Origin: an uncultured Oscillibacter sp.
GTDB lineage: Bacteria > Bacillota_A > Clostridia > Oscillospirales > Oscillospiraceae
Assembly: GCA_951800675.1 (NCBI GenBank)
Contig: CATOKC010000159.1
Span: 1 to 6,684 of the forward strand
Length of the DNA: 6,684 nt
Direction: 5' to 3'
The translations under genes were made by a program, and so were the position numbers. The notes beneath the pieces are model-generated. The model worked only from the letters and a program-made list of their open reading frames with translations, was not told the origin of the DNA and did no database searches. Positions 1 through 5,315 of this stretch are shown here, piece after piece; position 1 is the stretch's first letter; each line of letters starts with the position of its first letter.

Positions 1-67
1 TTCCTTCTGACAACATTGCCTTTATTTCTGGCAATAGCTCCTGTACATGCGTGTATCTCCTTGACAT
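1..67 (-). CDS. IS3-family transposase OrfA-like protein, N-terminal 22 codons (runs off window)
   Basis: A reading frame starts at ATG 67-65 and stays open to the window edge, encoding 22 residues that begin Met-Ser-Arg-Arg-Tyr-Thr-His-Val. Its start is set by an AGGGGGTG ribosome-binding site about 6 bases upstream. In IS3-family elements, OrfA carries the DNA-binding helix-turn-helix and is joined to the OrfB catalytic domain by ribosomal frameshifting. The visible residues resemble the opening of such OrfA proteins, but the helix-turn-helix itself lies outside the window. The ribosome-binding site lies in the 3' arm of a hairpin at 76-111, which may limit translation of read-through transcripts. 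The family call rests on few residues and is tentative. Confidence 0.45.
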   Translation of the reverse strand, partial: MSRRYTHVQELLPEIKAMLSEG

Positions 68-75
68 ATAGTACA

Positions 76-111
76 CCCCCTGATGTAGTCCTATTTTCCT
101 ACATCTGGGGG
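76..111 (-). promoter_or_regulatory. Hairpin covering the IS orfA ribosome-binding site
   Basis: The arms at 76-88 and 99-111 form a 13-base-pair stem with one mismatch around a 10-base loop. On the minus strand the arms read CCCCCAGATGTAG and CTACATCAGGGGG. The 3' arm contains the AGGGGG of the orfA Shine-Dalgarno site. A transcript entering from outside the element would fold and hide this site, whereas one starting inside the stem would not. IS10 and IS50 use this kind of protection. On the plus strand the stem is followed by CTTTTGTCT, so it could also act weakly as a terminator. Confidence 0.6.
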
Positions 112-146
112 CTTTTGTCTATTCTCCGGTTTTACTGGGCTGTTCA

Positions 147-1008
147 GTATAGGGAGGAATGTAAAAAAGACAATGATTTCCGGGATGTCCAGCATTTTTG
201 ATTTATGCCAGGCAGCGCCATCACAGCAAAGCAGAATGATATCGTCAGGGAATTGGTTGGACAATTCCTTCAAAAACAGATTCATACATACTGTATTACA
301 ATAGGGCATGATCAGGAAGCAGGATTCACTGGTCAGAGGTTTCACCGCTCCATAGGCGTATCGGTACTCCCGGATATGGTGGCAGGGTACACTGGGACGG
401 GTCCCCTGTTCACACCCGCAGTATTTGGGCTCGTTGATCCTTCCGAAACCGGCTTCATCCTGGAACATCAGGTGCACCTTTCCACCATTTCCACTGTGAT
501 TGTGGATTTCCGCCTGCAATTCCCTCACTTTTTCTTTCATTTTTTTTGAGGCCGCTATGACCTCCTCACTGGCTTTTTTCGGATGTTTGCTCCAAGGCAT
601 CACTTTCCTCCAGCCATGACGGTGTAGTGCATAGTAGATCTGACTGCCGCCTATTCTGTGTCCTACCGCCTGCTCATAGCTGGCTTTGATTTCGGATACT
701 TCTACGATCTCTCCTTTTTCTGCTTTCTCACGGAATGGCTCCAGCAGTGACGCCTCTTCTTCACTCATGTTCCGACGCTTTCTGCCGTAATGGTTACCGG
801 ATATTGCCTCTATCCCTCCTGATCGGTACTTTTCGGTGAGCTGCGTTATATACGCACTATAGAACCCGGTCGCCGACGACACTTCCTCCGCATTCTTTCC
901 CGCTGCTCTCAGCTCCAGCGCATACAGTCGTTTTTCCGCTTGCTTATCTCTATTCTTTTTTCGCGCTGCTGATATGATCTCCCTGTCTTCTTCGCTATAT
1001 CGCTACAT
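147..1008 (-). pseudogene. IS630-family DDE transposase, broken (stop at codon 2, frameshift, truncated)
   Basis: The frame starting at ATG 1008-1006 encodes an IS630-type transposase that would catalyse cut-and-paste transposition. It begins Met-stop-Arg-Tyr-Ser-Glu-Glu-Asp-Arg; the amber codon at 1005-1003 is followed by homologous-looking sequence in the same frame, so it is probably a nonsense mutation. A helix-turn-helix region lies at about codons 30-60. The first catalytic Asp is in Phe-Gln-Asp-Glu-Ala-Gly-Phe (about codon 184) and the second in Cys-Cys-Asp-Gly-Ala-Ala-Trp-His (about codon 263). At 163-168 the T run has six bases; a seventh would restore Phe-Phe-Tyr-Ile-Pro-Pro-Tyr-Thr, the family motif leading to the third acidic residue. 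That residue and the C-terminus are missing because another element begins at about 146. Initiation at GTG 882 could give a partial product, but it would lack the full catalytic triad. Confidence 0.85.
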
Positions 1009-1074
1009 TTTTTCACCCTGCTTCAGTATACTGCTTCTTGCCTCAATTTTAAAGTGCTTTATGAGGGATTAGTA
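147..1074 (-). mobile_element. Degraded IS630-family insertion sequence, interrupted at its 3' end
   Basis: This is a remnant IS630/Tc1-mariner-type element carrying one transposase frame on the minus strand. It appears to begin within a few bases of the ylmC stop codon at about 1074. IS630 elements target TA, and TA dinucleotides occur there, but the terminal repeat cannot be confirmed because the other end of the element is not in the window. The transposase start is preceded by a 10-base palindrome (1024-1033) that contains a TATACT possible -10, with a weak TTTAAA -35 seventeen bases upstream (1048-1053). The element has been disabled by point changes and by the insertion at about 146. 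Confidence 0.6.
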
Positions 1075-1359
1075 TTAAAATGGAGACCGCCTGCGCTGGC
1101 GCTTGTAGGGCGGACGGCGCTGGACGGGCTTGTCGATGAGGATGATGTCGTCCCCCACCTGTTTGATGCACTCCCAGGGGATATAGAACTCCTCCCCCCT
1201 GCCGAACAGGCCGAAGAACCGGCAGGGCCCCGGCACTACCAGCGCCGCCACCCTGCCATCCGGCAGCAGCACCTCCACGTCCCCTACATAGCCCAGACGG
1301 CAGCCATCGCAGATGTTGATGACCTCCTTGCACCGCAGCTCTACCAATCTGCACTGCAT
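1075..1359 (-). CDS. ylmC: YlmC/YmxH family PRC-barrel protein
   Basis: This gene encodes 94 residues. The core is a PRC-barrel-like fold typical of the YlmC/YmxH family, small proteins of Firmicutes annotated with sporulation but of unknown molecular role. Recognisable parts are the opening Leu-Val-Glu-Leu-Arg-Cys-Lys-Glu-Val-Ile-Asn, the Leu-Leu-Pro-Asp-Gly-Arg strand at 31-36, and Tyr-Ile-Pro-Trp-Glu followed by Gly-Asp-Asp-Ile-Ile-Leu-Ile-Asp at 59-76. A strongly basic tail (77-94) extends the protein beyond the roughly 80-residue family core. The ATG follows a good AGGGGGGAG ribosome-binding site. No clear promoter is visible between it and the rplL terminator, so read-through is possible. 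Its stop codon sits at the edge of the IS630 remnant, so the last residues could have been altered by the insertion. Confidence 0.8.
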   Translation of the reverse strand: MQCRLVELRCKEVINICDGCRLGYVGDVEVLLPDGRVAALVVPGPCRFFGLFGRGEEFYIPWECIKQVGDDIILIDKPVQRRPPYKRQRRRSPF

Positions 1360-1444
1360 GACGCTCCCCCCTCTCTCATCAGGAGTCTATGCCGCCGGAG
1401 GACTGTCCCATGCACACCCTTTTGTAAAATGCTTTGTTTGACTA

Positions 1445-1478
1445 CAAAAAAGGCCCGCAGCGATCTGCTGCGGGCCTT
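1445..1478 (-). terminator. Intrinsic terminator after rplL
   Basis: A perfect 12-base-pair stem (arms 1450-1461 and 1467-1478, GC-rich, 5-base loop) is followed on the minus strand by a run of six T at 1446-1451. It lies 27 bases past the rplL stop and should end the rplJ-rplL transcript before ylmC. Confidence 0.93.
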
Positions 1479-1504
1479 CCTGGACGTTATGAAATTCCGG
1501 TCTC

Positions 1505-1879
1505 TTACTTCAGCTCGACCTTGCCGCCGGCCTCTTCGACCTTCTTCTTCATCTCCTCGGCCTCGTCCTTGGACAGGCCTTCCTTCAGGGCCTTAGGGGT
1601 ACCCTCGACCACAGCCTTGGCCTCGGCCAGGCCCAGGCCGGTGATCTCGCGGACGACCTTGATGACCTTGATCTTGGCGGCGGCATCGAAGCCGGCCAGG
1701 ATCACGTCGAACTCGGTCTTCTCCTCAGCAGCGGGAGCAGCGGCGCCGGCGGCGGGAGCGGCCATGGCGGCGGCGGAAACGCCGAACTCCTCCTCCAGAG
1801 CGTGGACCAGCTCGCTCAGCTCCAGAACGGTGAGGGCCTTAACTTCTTCGATCATAGCGGTGACTTTCTCACTAGCCAT
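1505..1879 (-). CDS. rplL: 50S ribosomal protein bL12 (L7/L12)
   Basis: The 124-residue product is the stalk protein that recruits translation GTPases to the large subunit and is present as dimers bound to L10. The N-terminal dimerisation helices span about residues 1-33. A flexible Ala/Pro-rich hinge covers about 36-51. The globular C-terminal domain starts at Glu-Lys-Thr-Glu-Phe-Asp-Val and contains the conserved Lys-Ile-Lys-Val-Ile-Lys-Val-Val-Arg and Gly-Leu-Ala-Glu-Ala-Lys segments that contact elongation factors. The length is normal. An AGGAGG site ending 9 bases upstream fixes the ATG at 1879. It lies 63 bases downstream of rplJ and shares its promoter and leader, with a strong terminator after it. 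Confidence 0.98.
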   Translation of the reverse strand: MASEKVTAMIEEVKALTVLELSELVHALEEEFGVSAAAMAAPAAGAAAPAAEEKTEFDVILAGFDAAAKIKVIKVVREITGLGLAEAKAVVEGTPKALKEGLSKDEAEEMKKKVEEAGGKVELK

Positions 1880-1942
1880 TGTTAGTTACCTCCTGATAAT
1901 GTTTCAGTAAAATATAGATTTTTTGTGGGGATCGCGCGCCGC

Positions 1943-2479
1943 TTACTCCGCGGCGGCCTCTTCGGCGGGAGCCTCGGCAGGGGCGCCCTGCTTCTCGGCG
2001 ATCTGCTTGAGGACGCAGGCCAGACCGGAAATGGGGGCCAGCATGGTACCCAGGACCTGGGCCTGCAGGACGGGCAGCGGGGGGATGTTGGCCAGCGCCA
2101 TCACCTCGTCGAGGGGCATGGCCTTGCCATCCATGAAGCCGCCCTTGATCTCGAAGCGGCCGTCGATCTTCTTGGCGAAGTCGTTGACCACCCGGGCGGG
2201 GGCTACGGGGTCGTCATGGCAGATCGCCAGGGCGGTTGCGCCGTTGAGCAGGCTGTCCAGCTCGTTCATGCCGCAGTTGTTGACGGCGAACTGGAGCAGG
2301 GTGTTCTTCACCACGGCGTACTCGACGTTGTTCTTGCGCAGCTCGGCGCGCAGAGCGGTGTCCTCGGCCACAGTGATGCCCTTGTAGTCCACCAGCACAC
2401 CGGCGGCGGCGTTCTGCAGCTTATTGGTCAGATCGGCCACAACGGCCTGCTTCTCGCTGAGAACCTTTGCATTAGGCAT
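1943..2479 (-). CDS. rplJ: 50S ribosomal protein uL10
   Basis: The 178-residue product forms the base of the ribosomal stalk: its N-terminal domain binds 23S rRNA and its C-terminal helix carries L7/L12 dimers. It begins Met-Pro-Asn-Ala-Lys-Val-Leu, has the family's Val-Asp-Tyr-Lys-Gly-Ile-Thr and Val-Lys-Asn-Thr-Leu segments, and ends in an Ala/Glu-rich acidic tail. An ATG six codons upstream (2497-2495) is in frame but overlaps the GGAGGTG ribosome-binding site (2489-2495). That site is ideally placed, 9 bases before the ATG at 2479-2477, so the shorter form is preferred. The gene lies behind an L10-type leader with an attenuator, which fits feedback control by L10-L12. Confidence 0.97.
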   Translation of the reverse strand: MPNAKVLSEKQAVVADLTNKLQNAAAGVLVDYKGITVAEDTALRAELRKNNVEYAVVKNTLLQFAVNNCGMNELDSLLNGATALAICHDDPVAPARVVNDFAKKIDGRFEIKGGFMDGKAMPLDEVMALANIPPLPVLQAQVLGTMLAPISGLACVLKQIAEKQGAPAEAPAEEAAAE

Positions 2480-2497
2480 TCTTGTTTTCACCTCCAT

Positions 2498-2640
2498 TAG
2501 ATTTCGCTGGGATATCAGGTGCGTTCAAGAAAAGGAAAAACGGTCCCTGCCTCAAGACGCAAGGACCGTGCTAATCAAAACTGATTGGCAATCCTCGGCA
2601 GGACTTACGGGCGGGGCCCACCTGCTGTCTTTGGAACGCA
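2498..2640 (-). promoter_or_regulatory. L10 ribosomal-protein leader with attenuator
   Basis: The rplJ 5' leader shows the conserved CCAAAGACAGCAGGTG element characteristic of Firmicutes L10 leaders, paired with CCTGCCGAGG (2593-2602) to form a stem with kink-turn-like flanks. Inside it is a small GGGC-CCC-GCCC hairpin (2609-2619). A second hairpin (AATCA-GTTT-TGATT, 2573-2586) follows, then the intrinsic terminator at 2536-2569. In this family the L10(L12)4 complex binds the kink-turn and promotes termination, lowering synthesis when stalk proteins are in excess. The sequence supports the family call; the mechanism is from known members. Confidence 0.9.
2536..2569 (-). terminator. Attenuator terminator within the rplJ leader
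   Basis: On the minus strand an 11-base-pair stem (arms 2540-2550 and 2559-2569, one G-T pair, 8-base loop) is followed by a T run at 2536-2540. It lies upstream of the rplJ ribosome-binding site, as expected for the conditional terminator of an L10 leader. Confidence 0.9.
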
Positions 2641-2646
2641 ACATAT

Positions 2647-2675
2647 AGTATACTCATATATTCCAGATTTGTCAA
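2647..2675 (-). promoter_or_regulatory. Sigma-A promoter of rplJ-rplL
   Basis: TTGACA (2670-2675) and TATACT (2647-2652) are separated by exactly 17 bases on the minus strand: a consensus -35 and a one-off -10. The start of transcription would be near 2640, at the beginning of the L10 leader. It lies just past the stop of the XRE gene. Confidence 0.93.
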
Positions 2676-2703
2676 GGGCAAATTCACATTTTTCCCCGAT
2701 TTT

Positions 2704-3021
2704 TCAATTTTTTTCTCCCAGGTCCCGGACCACCTGGAGGATATGCTCTGCCTGAGCGGGGGTGAGCCGCTCCAGCTGCCGCTGGAGCTCCCGGGCCCGT
2801 GCGGGCGTGCGGGCGTCCGTGTCGAAAAACTGCTGGGGCGTGATGTTCAAGTACTCGCAGATATAGAGAAATCCGGCCATAGACGGCAGGATGCGGCCAT
2901 TTTCGATCTTGTTGATATAGCTGGCGCTCTGCCCCAGGGAAAGGCTCATATCCCGGGCGGAAACATCCTTCTGTATCCGCAGCTCCGCGATCCTCTCGGG
3001 GAACCAACTCAAATAATCCAT
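2704..3021 (-). CDS. XRE/Cro-CI family helix-turn-helix transcriptional regulator
   Basis: This 105-residue protein has one DNA-binding domain of the Cro/CI (XRE) type at about residues 7-67. The recognition region runs Ala-Arg-Asp-Met-Ser-Leu-Ser-Leu-Gly-Gln-Ser-Ala-Ser-Tyr-Ile-Asn-Lys-Ile-Glu-Asn, followed by the usual Pro-Ser-Met and Ile-Thr-Pro-Gln-Gln-Phe-Phe-Asp. A short charged helical tail (about 71-104) probably serves for dimerisation; there is no ligand or protease domain. The ATG follows GGAGGGG by 6 bases. It is divergent from a small lipoprotein gene and lies directly upstream of the rplJ promoter, with no clear terminator between. It may repress its own and the lipoprotein promoter; this is inferred from the arrangement only. 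The target genes are unknown. Confidence 0.88.
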   Translation of the reverse strand: MDYLSWFPERIAELRIQKDVSARDMSLSLGQSASYINKIENGRILPSMAGFLYICEYLNITPQQFFDTDARTPARARELQRQLERLTPAQAEHILQVVRDLGEKN

Positions 3022-3043
3022 ATTCCGCCCCTCCGTTCCTGTA

Positions 3044-3090
3044 TAGTATAAATCGAACCCGCTCCTTTATCGAGGATTTTTAGTATATAT
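3044..3090. repeat. Two near-identical 10-base direct repeats between divergent genes
   Basis: TAGTATAAAT at 3044-3053 and TAGTATATAT at 3081-3090 differ by one base and start 37 bases apart. The first overlaps the regulator's -10; the second ends 5 bases before the -35 of the plus-strand promoter. They are possible operators for the XRE protein. However, TAGTATA is also just the complement of a -10 box, and the same seven bases occur at the rplJ -10. Confidence 0.4.
3045..3073 (-). promoter_or_regulatory. Probable promoter of the XRE regulator gene
   Basis: On the minus strand a good -10 (TATACT, 3045-3050) is preceded by a weak -35 (TCGATA, 3068-3073) at 17-base spacing. The -10 lies inside the first copy of a 10-base direct repeat, so repressor binding there could give autoregulation. 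Confidence 0.55.
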
Positions 3091-3095
3091 TCCTC

Positions 3096-3124
3096 TTTAC
3101 ATATGGATTTAAAAGGTGTATTAT
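3096..3124 (+). promoter_or_regulatory. Sigma-A promoter of the small lipoprotein gene
   Basis: TTTACA (3096-3101) and TATTAT (3119-3124) are separated by exactly 17 bases, each one or two bases from consensus. Transcription would begin near 3131, leaving a leader of about 44 bases before the ATG at 3175. Confidence 0.7.
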
Positions 3125-3174
3125 AGGTGCGGTTGCGATTACAATTCTACACAAGACGGAAGGGATGTAAACTT

Positions 3175-3450
3175 ATGGGCACTCTCCAGATCAAACGGGG
3201 CTTGACGTTCTTCCTGCTGGGCCTGGCTTCCCTGGTCCTTCTCGGATGCAGGGTGCTTCCCGGCGACCCCCAGGCGGCGGGCGGGCCCGTTACGCTGGGG
3301 GTCGCCATCGACCCCTCCGCGCCGGAGGAGGTCCGCGTCACCTGGGAACCGGGGGACGTCACCATCCAGGAGGCCGAGGTAACGGTCACCGAGGGCGGCG
3401 GCGCGCAGCGCACCATTACGGTGGTCTTGCAGCTGGGAGACCGCCCCTGA
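3175..3450 (+). CDS. Small predicted lipoprotein of unknown function
   Basis: Starting at ATG 3175 the protein has 91 residues. The N-terminus is a lipoprotein signal: Lys-Arg at 7-8, a hydrophobic stretch at 10-23, and the lipobox Leu-Leu-Gly-Cys with the lipidated Cys at 25. The mature part is only about 67 residues. It is rich in Val, Thr, Gly, Pro and acidic residues, with alternating patterns ([16 protein letters not shown]) that suggest a small beta fold on the outer face of the membrane. The ribosome-binding site GGAAGGG lies about 10 bases upstream; an ATG between them is followed at once by a stop. I do not recognise a family. It has its own promoter, is divergent from the XRE gene and converges on rplA. 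Confidence 0.72.
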   Translation: MGTLQIKRGLTFFLLGLASLVLLGCRVLPGDPQAAGGPVTLGVAIDPSAPEEVRVTWEPGDVTIQEAEVTVTEGGGAQRTITVVLQLGDRP

Positions 3451-3475
3451 AGATATCCACCGGCCGCGGGGCGGC

Positions 3476-3509
3476 AAAAAAGCTCCAGGTCCGCAGACCT
3501 GGAGCTTTT
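3476..3509. terminator. Bidirectional intrinsic terminator between the lipoprotein gene and rplA
   Basis: A perfect 14-base-pair stem (arms 3478-3491 and 3496-3509, loop CGCA) has A-rich and T-rich flanks on both sides. On the minus strand six T follow the rplA end; on the plus strand four T follow the lipoprotein gene. It should end transcription from both sides and so separates the rplK-rplA unit from the XRE and rplJ-rplL units. Confidence 0.93.
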
Positions 3510-3528
3510 CGTCATCCTATGAGACAGA

Positions 3529-4221
3529 TCAGACCATACGGGCGGTGCTGACCTTGACGCCGGGGCCCATGGTGGAGGCCGTCACGCAGCTTTTCACATA
3601 CTGGCCCTTGGCGGCGGCGGGCTTGGCCTTGATGATGGCGCCCATGAGGGTGTTGAAGTTGTCGTTCAGCTTCTCAGCGCCGAAGGAGACCTTGCCGATG
3701 GGGCAGTGGATGATGTTGGTCTTGTCCAGACGGTACTCGATCTTACCGGCCTTGACCTCCTGGACGGCCTTGGCAACGTCGGGGGTGACGGTACCGGCCT
3801 TGGGGGAGGGCATCAGACCCTTGGGGCCCAGCACCTTACCCAGACGGCCCACAACGCCCATCATGTCGGGGCTGGCCACGACCACGTCGAAGTCGAACCA
3901 GTTTTCCTTCTGGATCTTCTCGACCATGTCCATTTCGCCCACGTAGTCGGCGCCGGCCTCACGGGCGGCGTCGGCCTTGTCGCCCTTGGCGAACACCAGG
4001 ACGCGGACGGTACGGCCGGTGCCGTGGGGCAGGACCACGGCGCCGCGGACCTGCTGGTCGGCGTGGCGGGAGTCAACGCCCAGCTTCACGTGGAGCTCCA
4101 CGGTCTCATCAAACTTGGCGGAAGCGGTCTTGCAGATCAGCTCGAAAGCCTCCTTGGACTCGTACTGGGCAGCACGGTCGATCTGCTTGGCGCTGTTCTG
4201 ATATTTCTTGCCTCTAAACAT
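3529..4221 (-). CDS. rplA: 50S ribosomal protein uL1
   Basis: The 230-residue product binds the L1 stalk of 23S rRNA, helps release deacylated tRNA from the E site, and in many bacteria represses its own operon by binding the mRNA. Typical segments are the N-terminal Phe-Arg-Gly-Lys-Lys-Tyr, Leu-Pro-His-Gly-Thr-Gly at about 64-69, [17 protein letters not shown] near 133, and a final Ser-Thr-Met-Gly-Pro-Gly-Val-Lys. The length is normal. The ribosome-binding site AAAGGAGGG overlaps the rplK stop codon, with 15 bases between the two genes, which suggests translational coupling. A strong terminator follows. Confidence 0.98.
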   Translation of the reverse strand: MFRGKKYQNSAKQIDRAAQYESKEAFELICKTASAKFDETVELHVKLGVDSRHADQQVRGAVVLPHGTGRTVRVLVFAKGDKADAAREAGADYVGEMDMVEKIQKENWFDFDVVVASPDMMGVVGRLGKVLGPKGLMPSPKAGTVTPDVAKAVQEVKAGKIEYRLDKTNIIHCPIGKVSFGAEKLNDNFNTLMGAIIKAKPAAAKGQYVKSCVTASTMGPGVKVSTARMV

Positions 4222-4236
4222 CTCTCAAGCCCTCCT

Positions 4237-4662
4237 TTATTCACCCACGACGACGCCCATGCTGCGGGCCGTGCCGGCGATCATGCTCATGGCGGATTCC
4301 ACGCTGGCGGCGTTCAGGTCGGGCATCTTGGTCTCGGCGATCTTCTGCACGTCGGCCTTGCTGATGGTAGCCACCTTGGTCTTGTTGGGCACGCCGGAGC
4401 CGGACTCGATGTTGCAGGCCTTCTTGATGAGGACCGCCGCGGGAGGGGTCTTGGTGATGAAGGTGAAGGAGCGGTCGGAGTACACGGTGATGATGACGGG
4501 GATGATCATGCCCATATCATTCTTGGTGCGCTCGTTGAACTCCTTGGTGAAAGCGGCGATGTTGACGCCGTGCTGGCCCAGGGCGGGGCCGACGGGGGGA
4601 GCGGGCGTTGCCTTGCCCGCGGGGATCTGCAGCTTGACGTATCCTACGACTTTCTGTGCCAT
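4237..4662 (-). CDS. rplK: 50S ribosomal protein uL11
   Basis: The 141-residue product binds the GTPase-associated region of 23S rRNA and is needed for the stringent response sensor RelA and for factor-dependent GTP hydrolysis. The N-terminal domain has [20 protein letters not shown], including the Pro pair contacted by thiopeptide antibiotics. The RNA-binding C-terminal domain ends Gly-Thr-Ala-Arg-Ser-Met-Gly-Val. Length is that of the family. AAGGAGGTG 7 bases before the ATG sets the start. It follows nusG by 105 bases that hold a structured leader and is tightly followed by rplA. Confidence 0.98.
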   Translation of the reverse strand: MAQKVVGYVKLQIPAGKATPAPPVGPALGQHGVNIAAFTKEFNERTKNDMGMIIPVIITVYSDRSFTFITKTPPAAVLIKKACNIESGSGVPNKTKVATISKADVQKIAETKMPDLNAASVESAMSMIAGTARSMGVVVGE

Positions 4663-4692
4663 GTGTAGGCACCTCCTTGATAAAATGTGGTG

Positions 4693-4727
4693 GTGGCGGA
4701 ACCCGCTCCACGGCGGGCTCCTCCCAC
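4693..4727 (-). promoter_or_regulatory. Probable L1-binding leader hairpin upstream of rplK
   Basis: On the minus strand GTGGGAGGAGCCCGC (4713-4727) pairs with GCGGGTTCCGCCAC (4693-4706) around a 6-base loop, with one A-G mismatch and one bulged G in the lower half. It lies just before the rplK ribosome-binding site. The GTGGGAG element and its position match L1-type autoregulatory leaders, which mimic the L1 site on 23S rRNA so that excess L1 shuts off rplK-rplA translation. The hairpin is seen; L1 binding is inferred from the family. Confidence 0.65.
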
Positions 4728-4731
4728 GGTG

Positions 4732-4757
4732 CCGGGCGGCCAGGGGGCCGCTTCCGG
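4732..4757 (-). repeat. Second GC-rich hairpin in the nusG-rplK spacer
   Basis: Six perfect pairs (4736-4741 with 4746-4751, loop of 4) extend through a two-base bulge into four more pairs (4732-4735 with 4754-4757). It sits 10 bases past the nusG stop and has no T run, so it is not a usual terminator. It may stabilise the mRNA end or form part of the rplK leader. Confidence 0.55.
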
Positions 4758-4767
4758 TCGGAAAGTA

Positions 4768-5301
4768 TTATGCTTCGTGTTCCAGCTCCACCTGCTCCAG
4801 CTCCATCTCGACAGGGGTCTCCCGGCCGAACATGGAGACGACCACGGTGACCTTGTTCTTCTCCGCGTCGATCTCTTCCACGATGCCGCTGAAGGACTCC
4901 AGGGGGCCGTCGCTGATGCGGACGGTATCGCCTACCTTGTAGCCCACCACGATCTCGTGCTTCTCCATGCCCCACTCGATGACCTCTTCGTCAGAGAGGG
5001 GGATGGGCTTGTTGTTGGCCTCGCCGACGAAGCCGGTCACGCCGCGCACGTTGCGGACCAGGTGCCAGGTATCGTCGGTCATCACCATCTTGATGAGCAC
5101 GTAGCCGGGGAAGATCTTCCGTTCCACTTCCTTGGCCACGCCGTTCTCGTTGATCTCGGTGACGGTCTCCAGAGGGATCTGGATCTCCACGATGAGGTCT
5201 TCCAGATGGCGGTTGGTCACGAACTTCTCGATCGTGGTCTTTACGGCGTTTTCATAGCCGGAGTAGGTGTGGACGACATACCACCTTGCGTTATCAGACA
5301 T
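4768..5301 (-). CDS. nusG: Transcription termination/antitermination factor NusG
   Basis: The 177-residue protein binds RNA polymerase, modulates pausing and couples transcription with translation. The NGN domain spans about 5-108, with Arg-Trp-Tyr-Val-Val-His-Thr-Tyr-Ser-Gly-Tyr-Glu at the start, Phe-Pro-Gly-Tyr-Val-Leu-Ile at 64-70 and Val-Arg-Gly-Val-Thr-Gly-Phe-Val-Gly at 85-93. The KOW domain covers about 120-175, with Gly-Asp-Thr-Val-Arg-Ile and Phe-Ser-Gly-Ile-Val-Glu-Glu-Ile. The frame is open further upstream, but that stretch overlaps secE in another phase. The ATG at 5301, 14 bases after secE and behind an AGAGGG/AAGGG site, gives the family length. Confidence 0.97.
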   Translation of the reverse strand: MSDNARWYVVHTYSGYENAVKTTIEKFVTNRHLEDLIVEIQIPLETVTEINENGVAKEVERKIFPGYVLIKMVMTDDTWHLVRNVRGVTGFVGEANNKPIPLSDEEVIEWGMEKHEIVVGYKVGDTVRISDGPLESFSGIVEEIDAEKNKVTVVVSMFGRETPVEMELEQVELEHEA

Positions 5302-5315
5302 TTCCCTTCGCCCTC

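Larger units (their letters stand above)
1..146 (-). mobile_element. Left end of an IS3-family-like insertion sequence (partial)
   Basis: This segment appears to be the left end of an insertion sequence lodged inside the neighbouring IS630-type transposase gene. The homology of that transposase stops just after its Pro-Pro-Tyr-Thr motif. On the minus strand, position 146 begins with TG, as IS3-family ends usually do, and a small orfA-like reading frame with its own ribosome-binding site follows. The rest of the element lies outside the window, so the right inverted repeat and target duplication cannot be checked. The family is inferred from the look of the orfA N-terminus and the TG end. The exact boundary could be off by a few bases. 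Confidence 0.5.

Noticed and set aside
205..549. Plus-strand 114-codon frame in the IS630 region
   Set aside because: It is antisense to the transposase frame and has no ribosome-binding site or recognisable product.
1360..1444. A promoter, possibly sporulation-type (CATTTTA resembles a sigma-G -10), upstream of ylmC
   Set aside because: No matching -35 lies at the right distance, and no sigma-A pair is seen either, so no call is made.
2480..2497. Upstream ATG as the rplJ start (six extra codons)
   Set aside because: It overlaps the GGAGGTG ribosome-binding site that serves the ATG at 2479, and uL10 proteins begin at the latter.
3706..4668. A 320-codon plus-strand open frame opposite rplA and rplK
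   Set aside because: It is the antisense shadow of two unmistakable ribosomal protein genes in high-GC DNA; its product is a low-complexity string rich in Gly, His, Asp, Leu and Val, and it has no ribosome-binding site.
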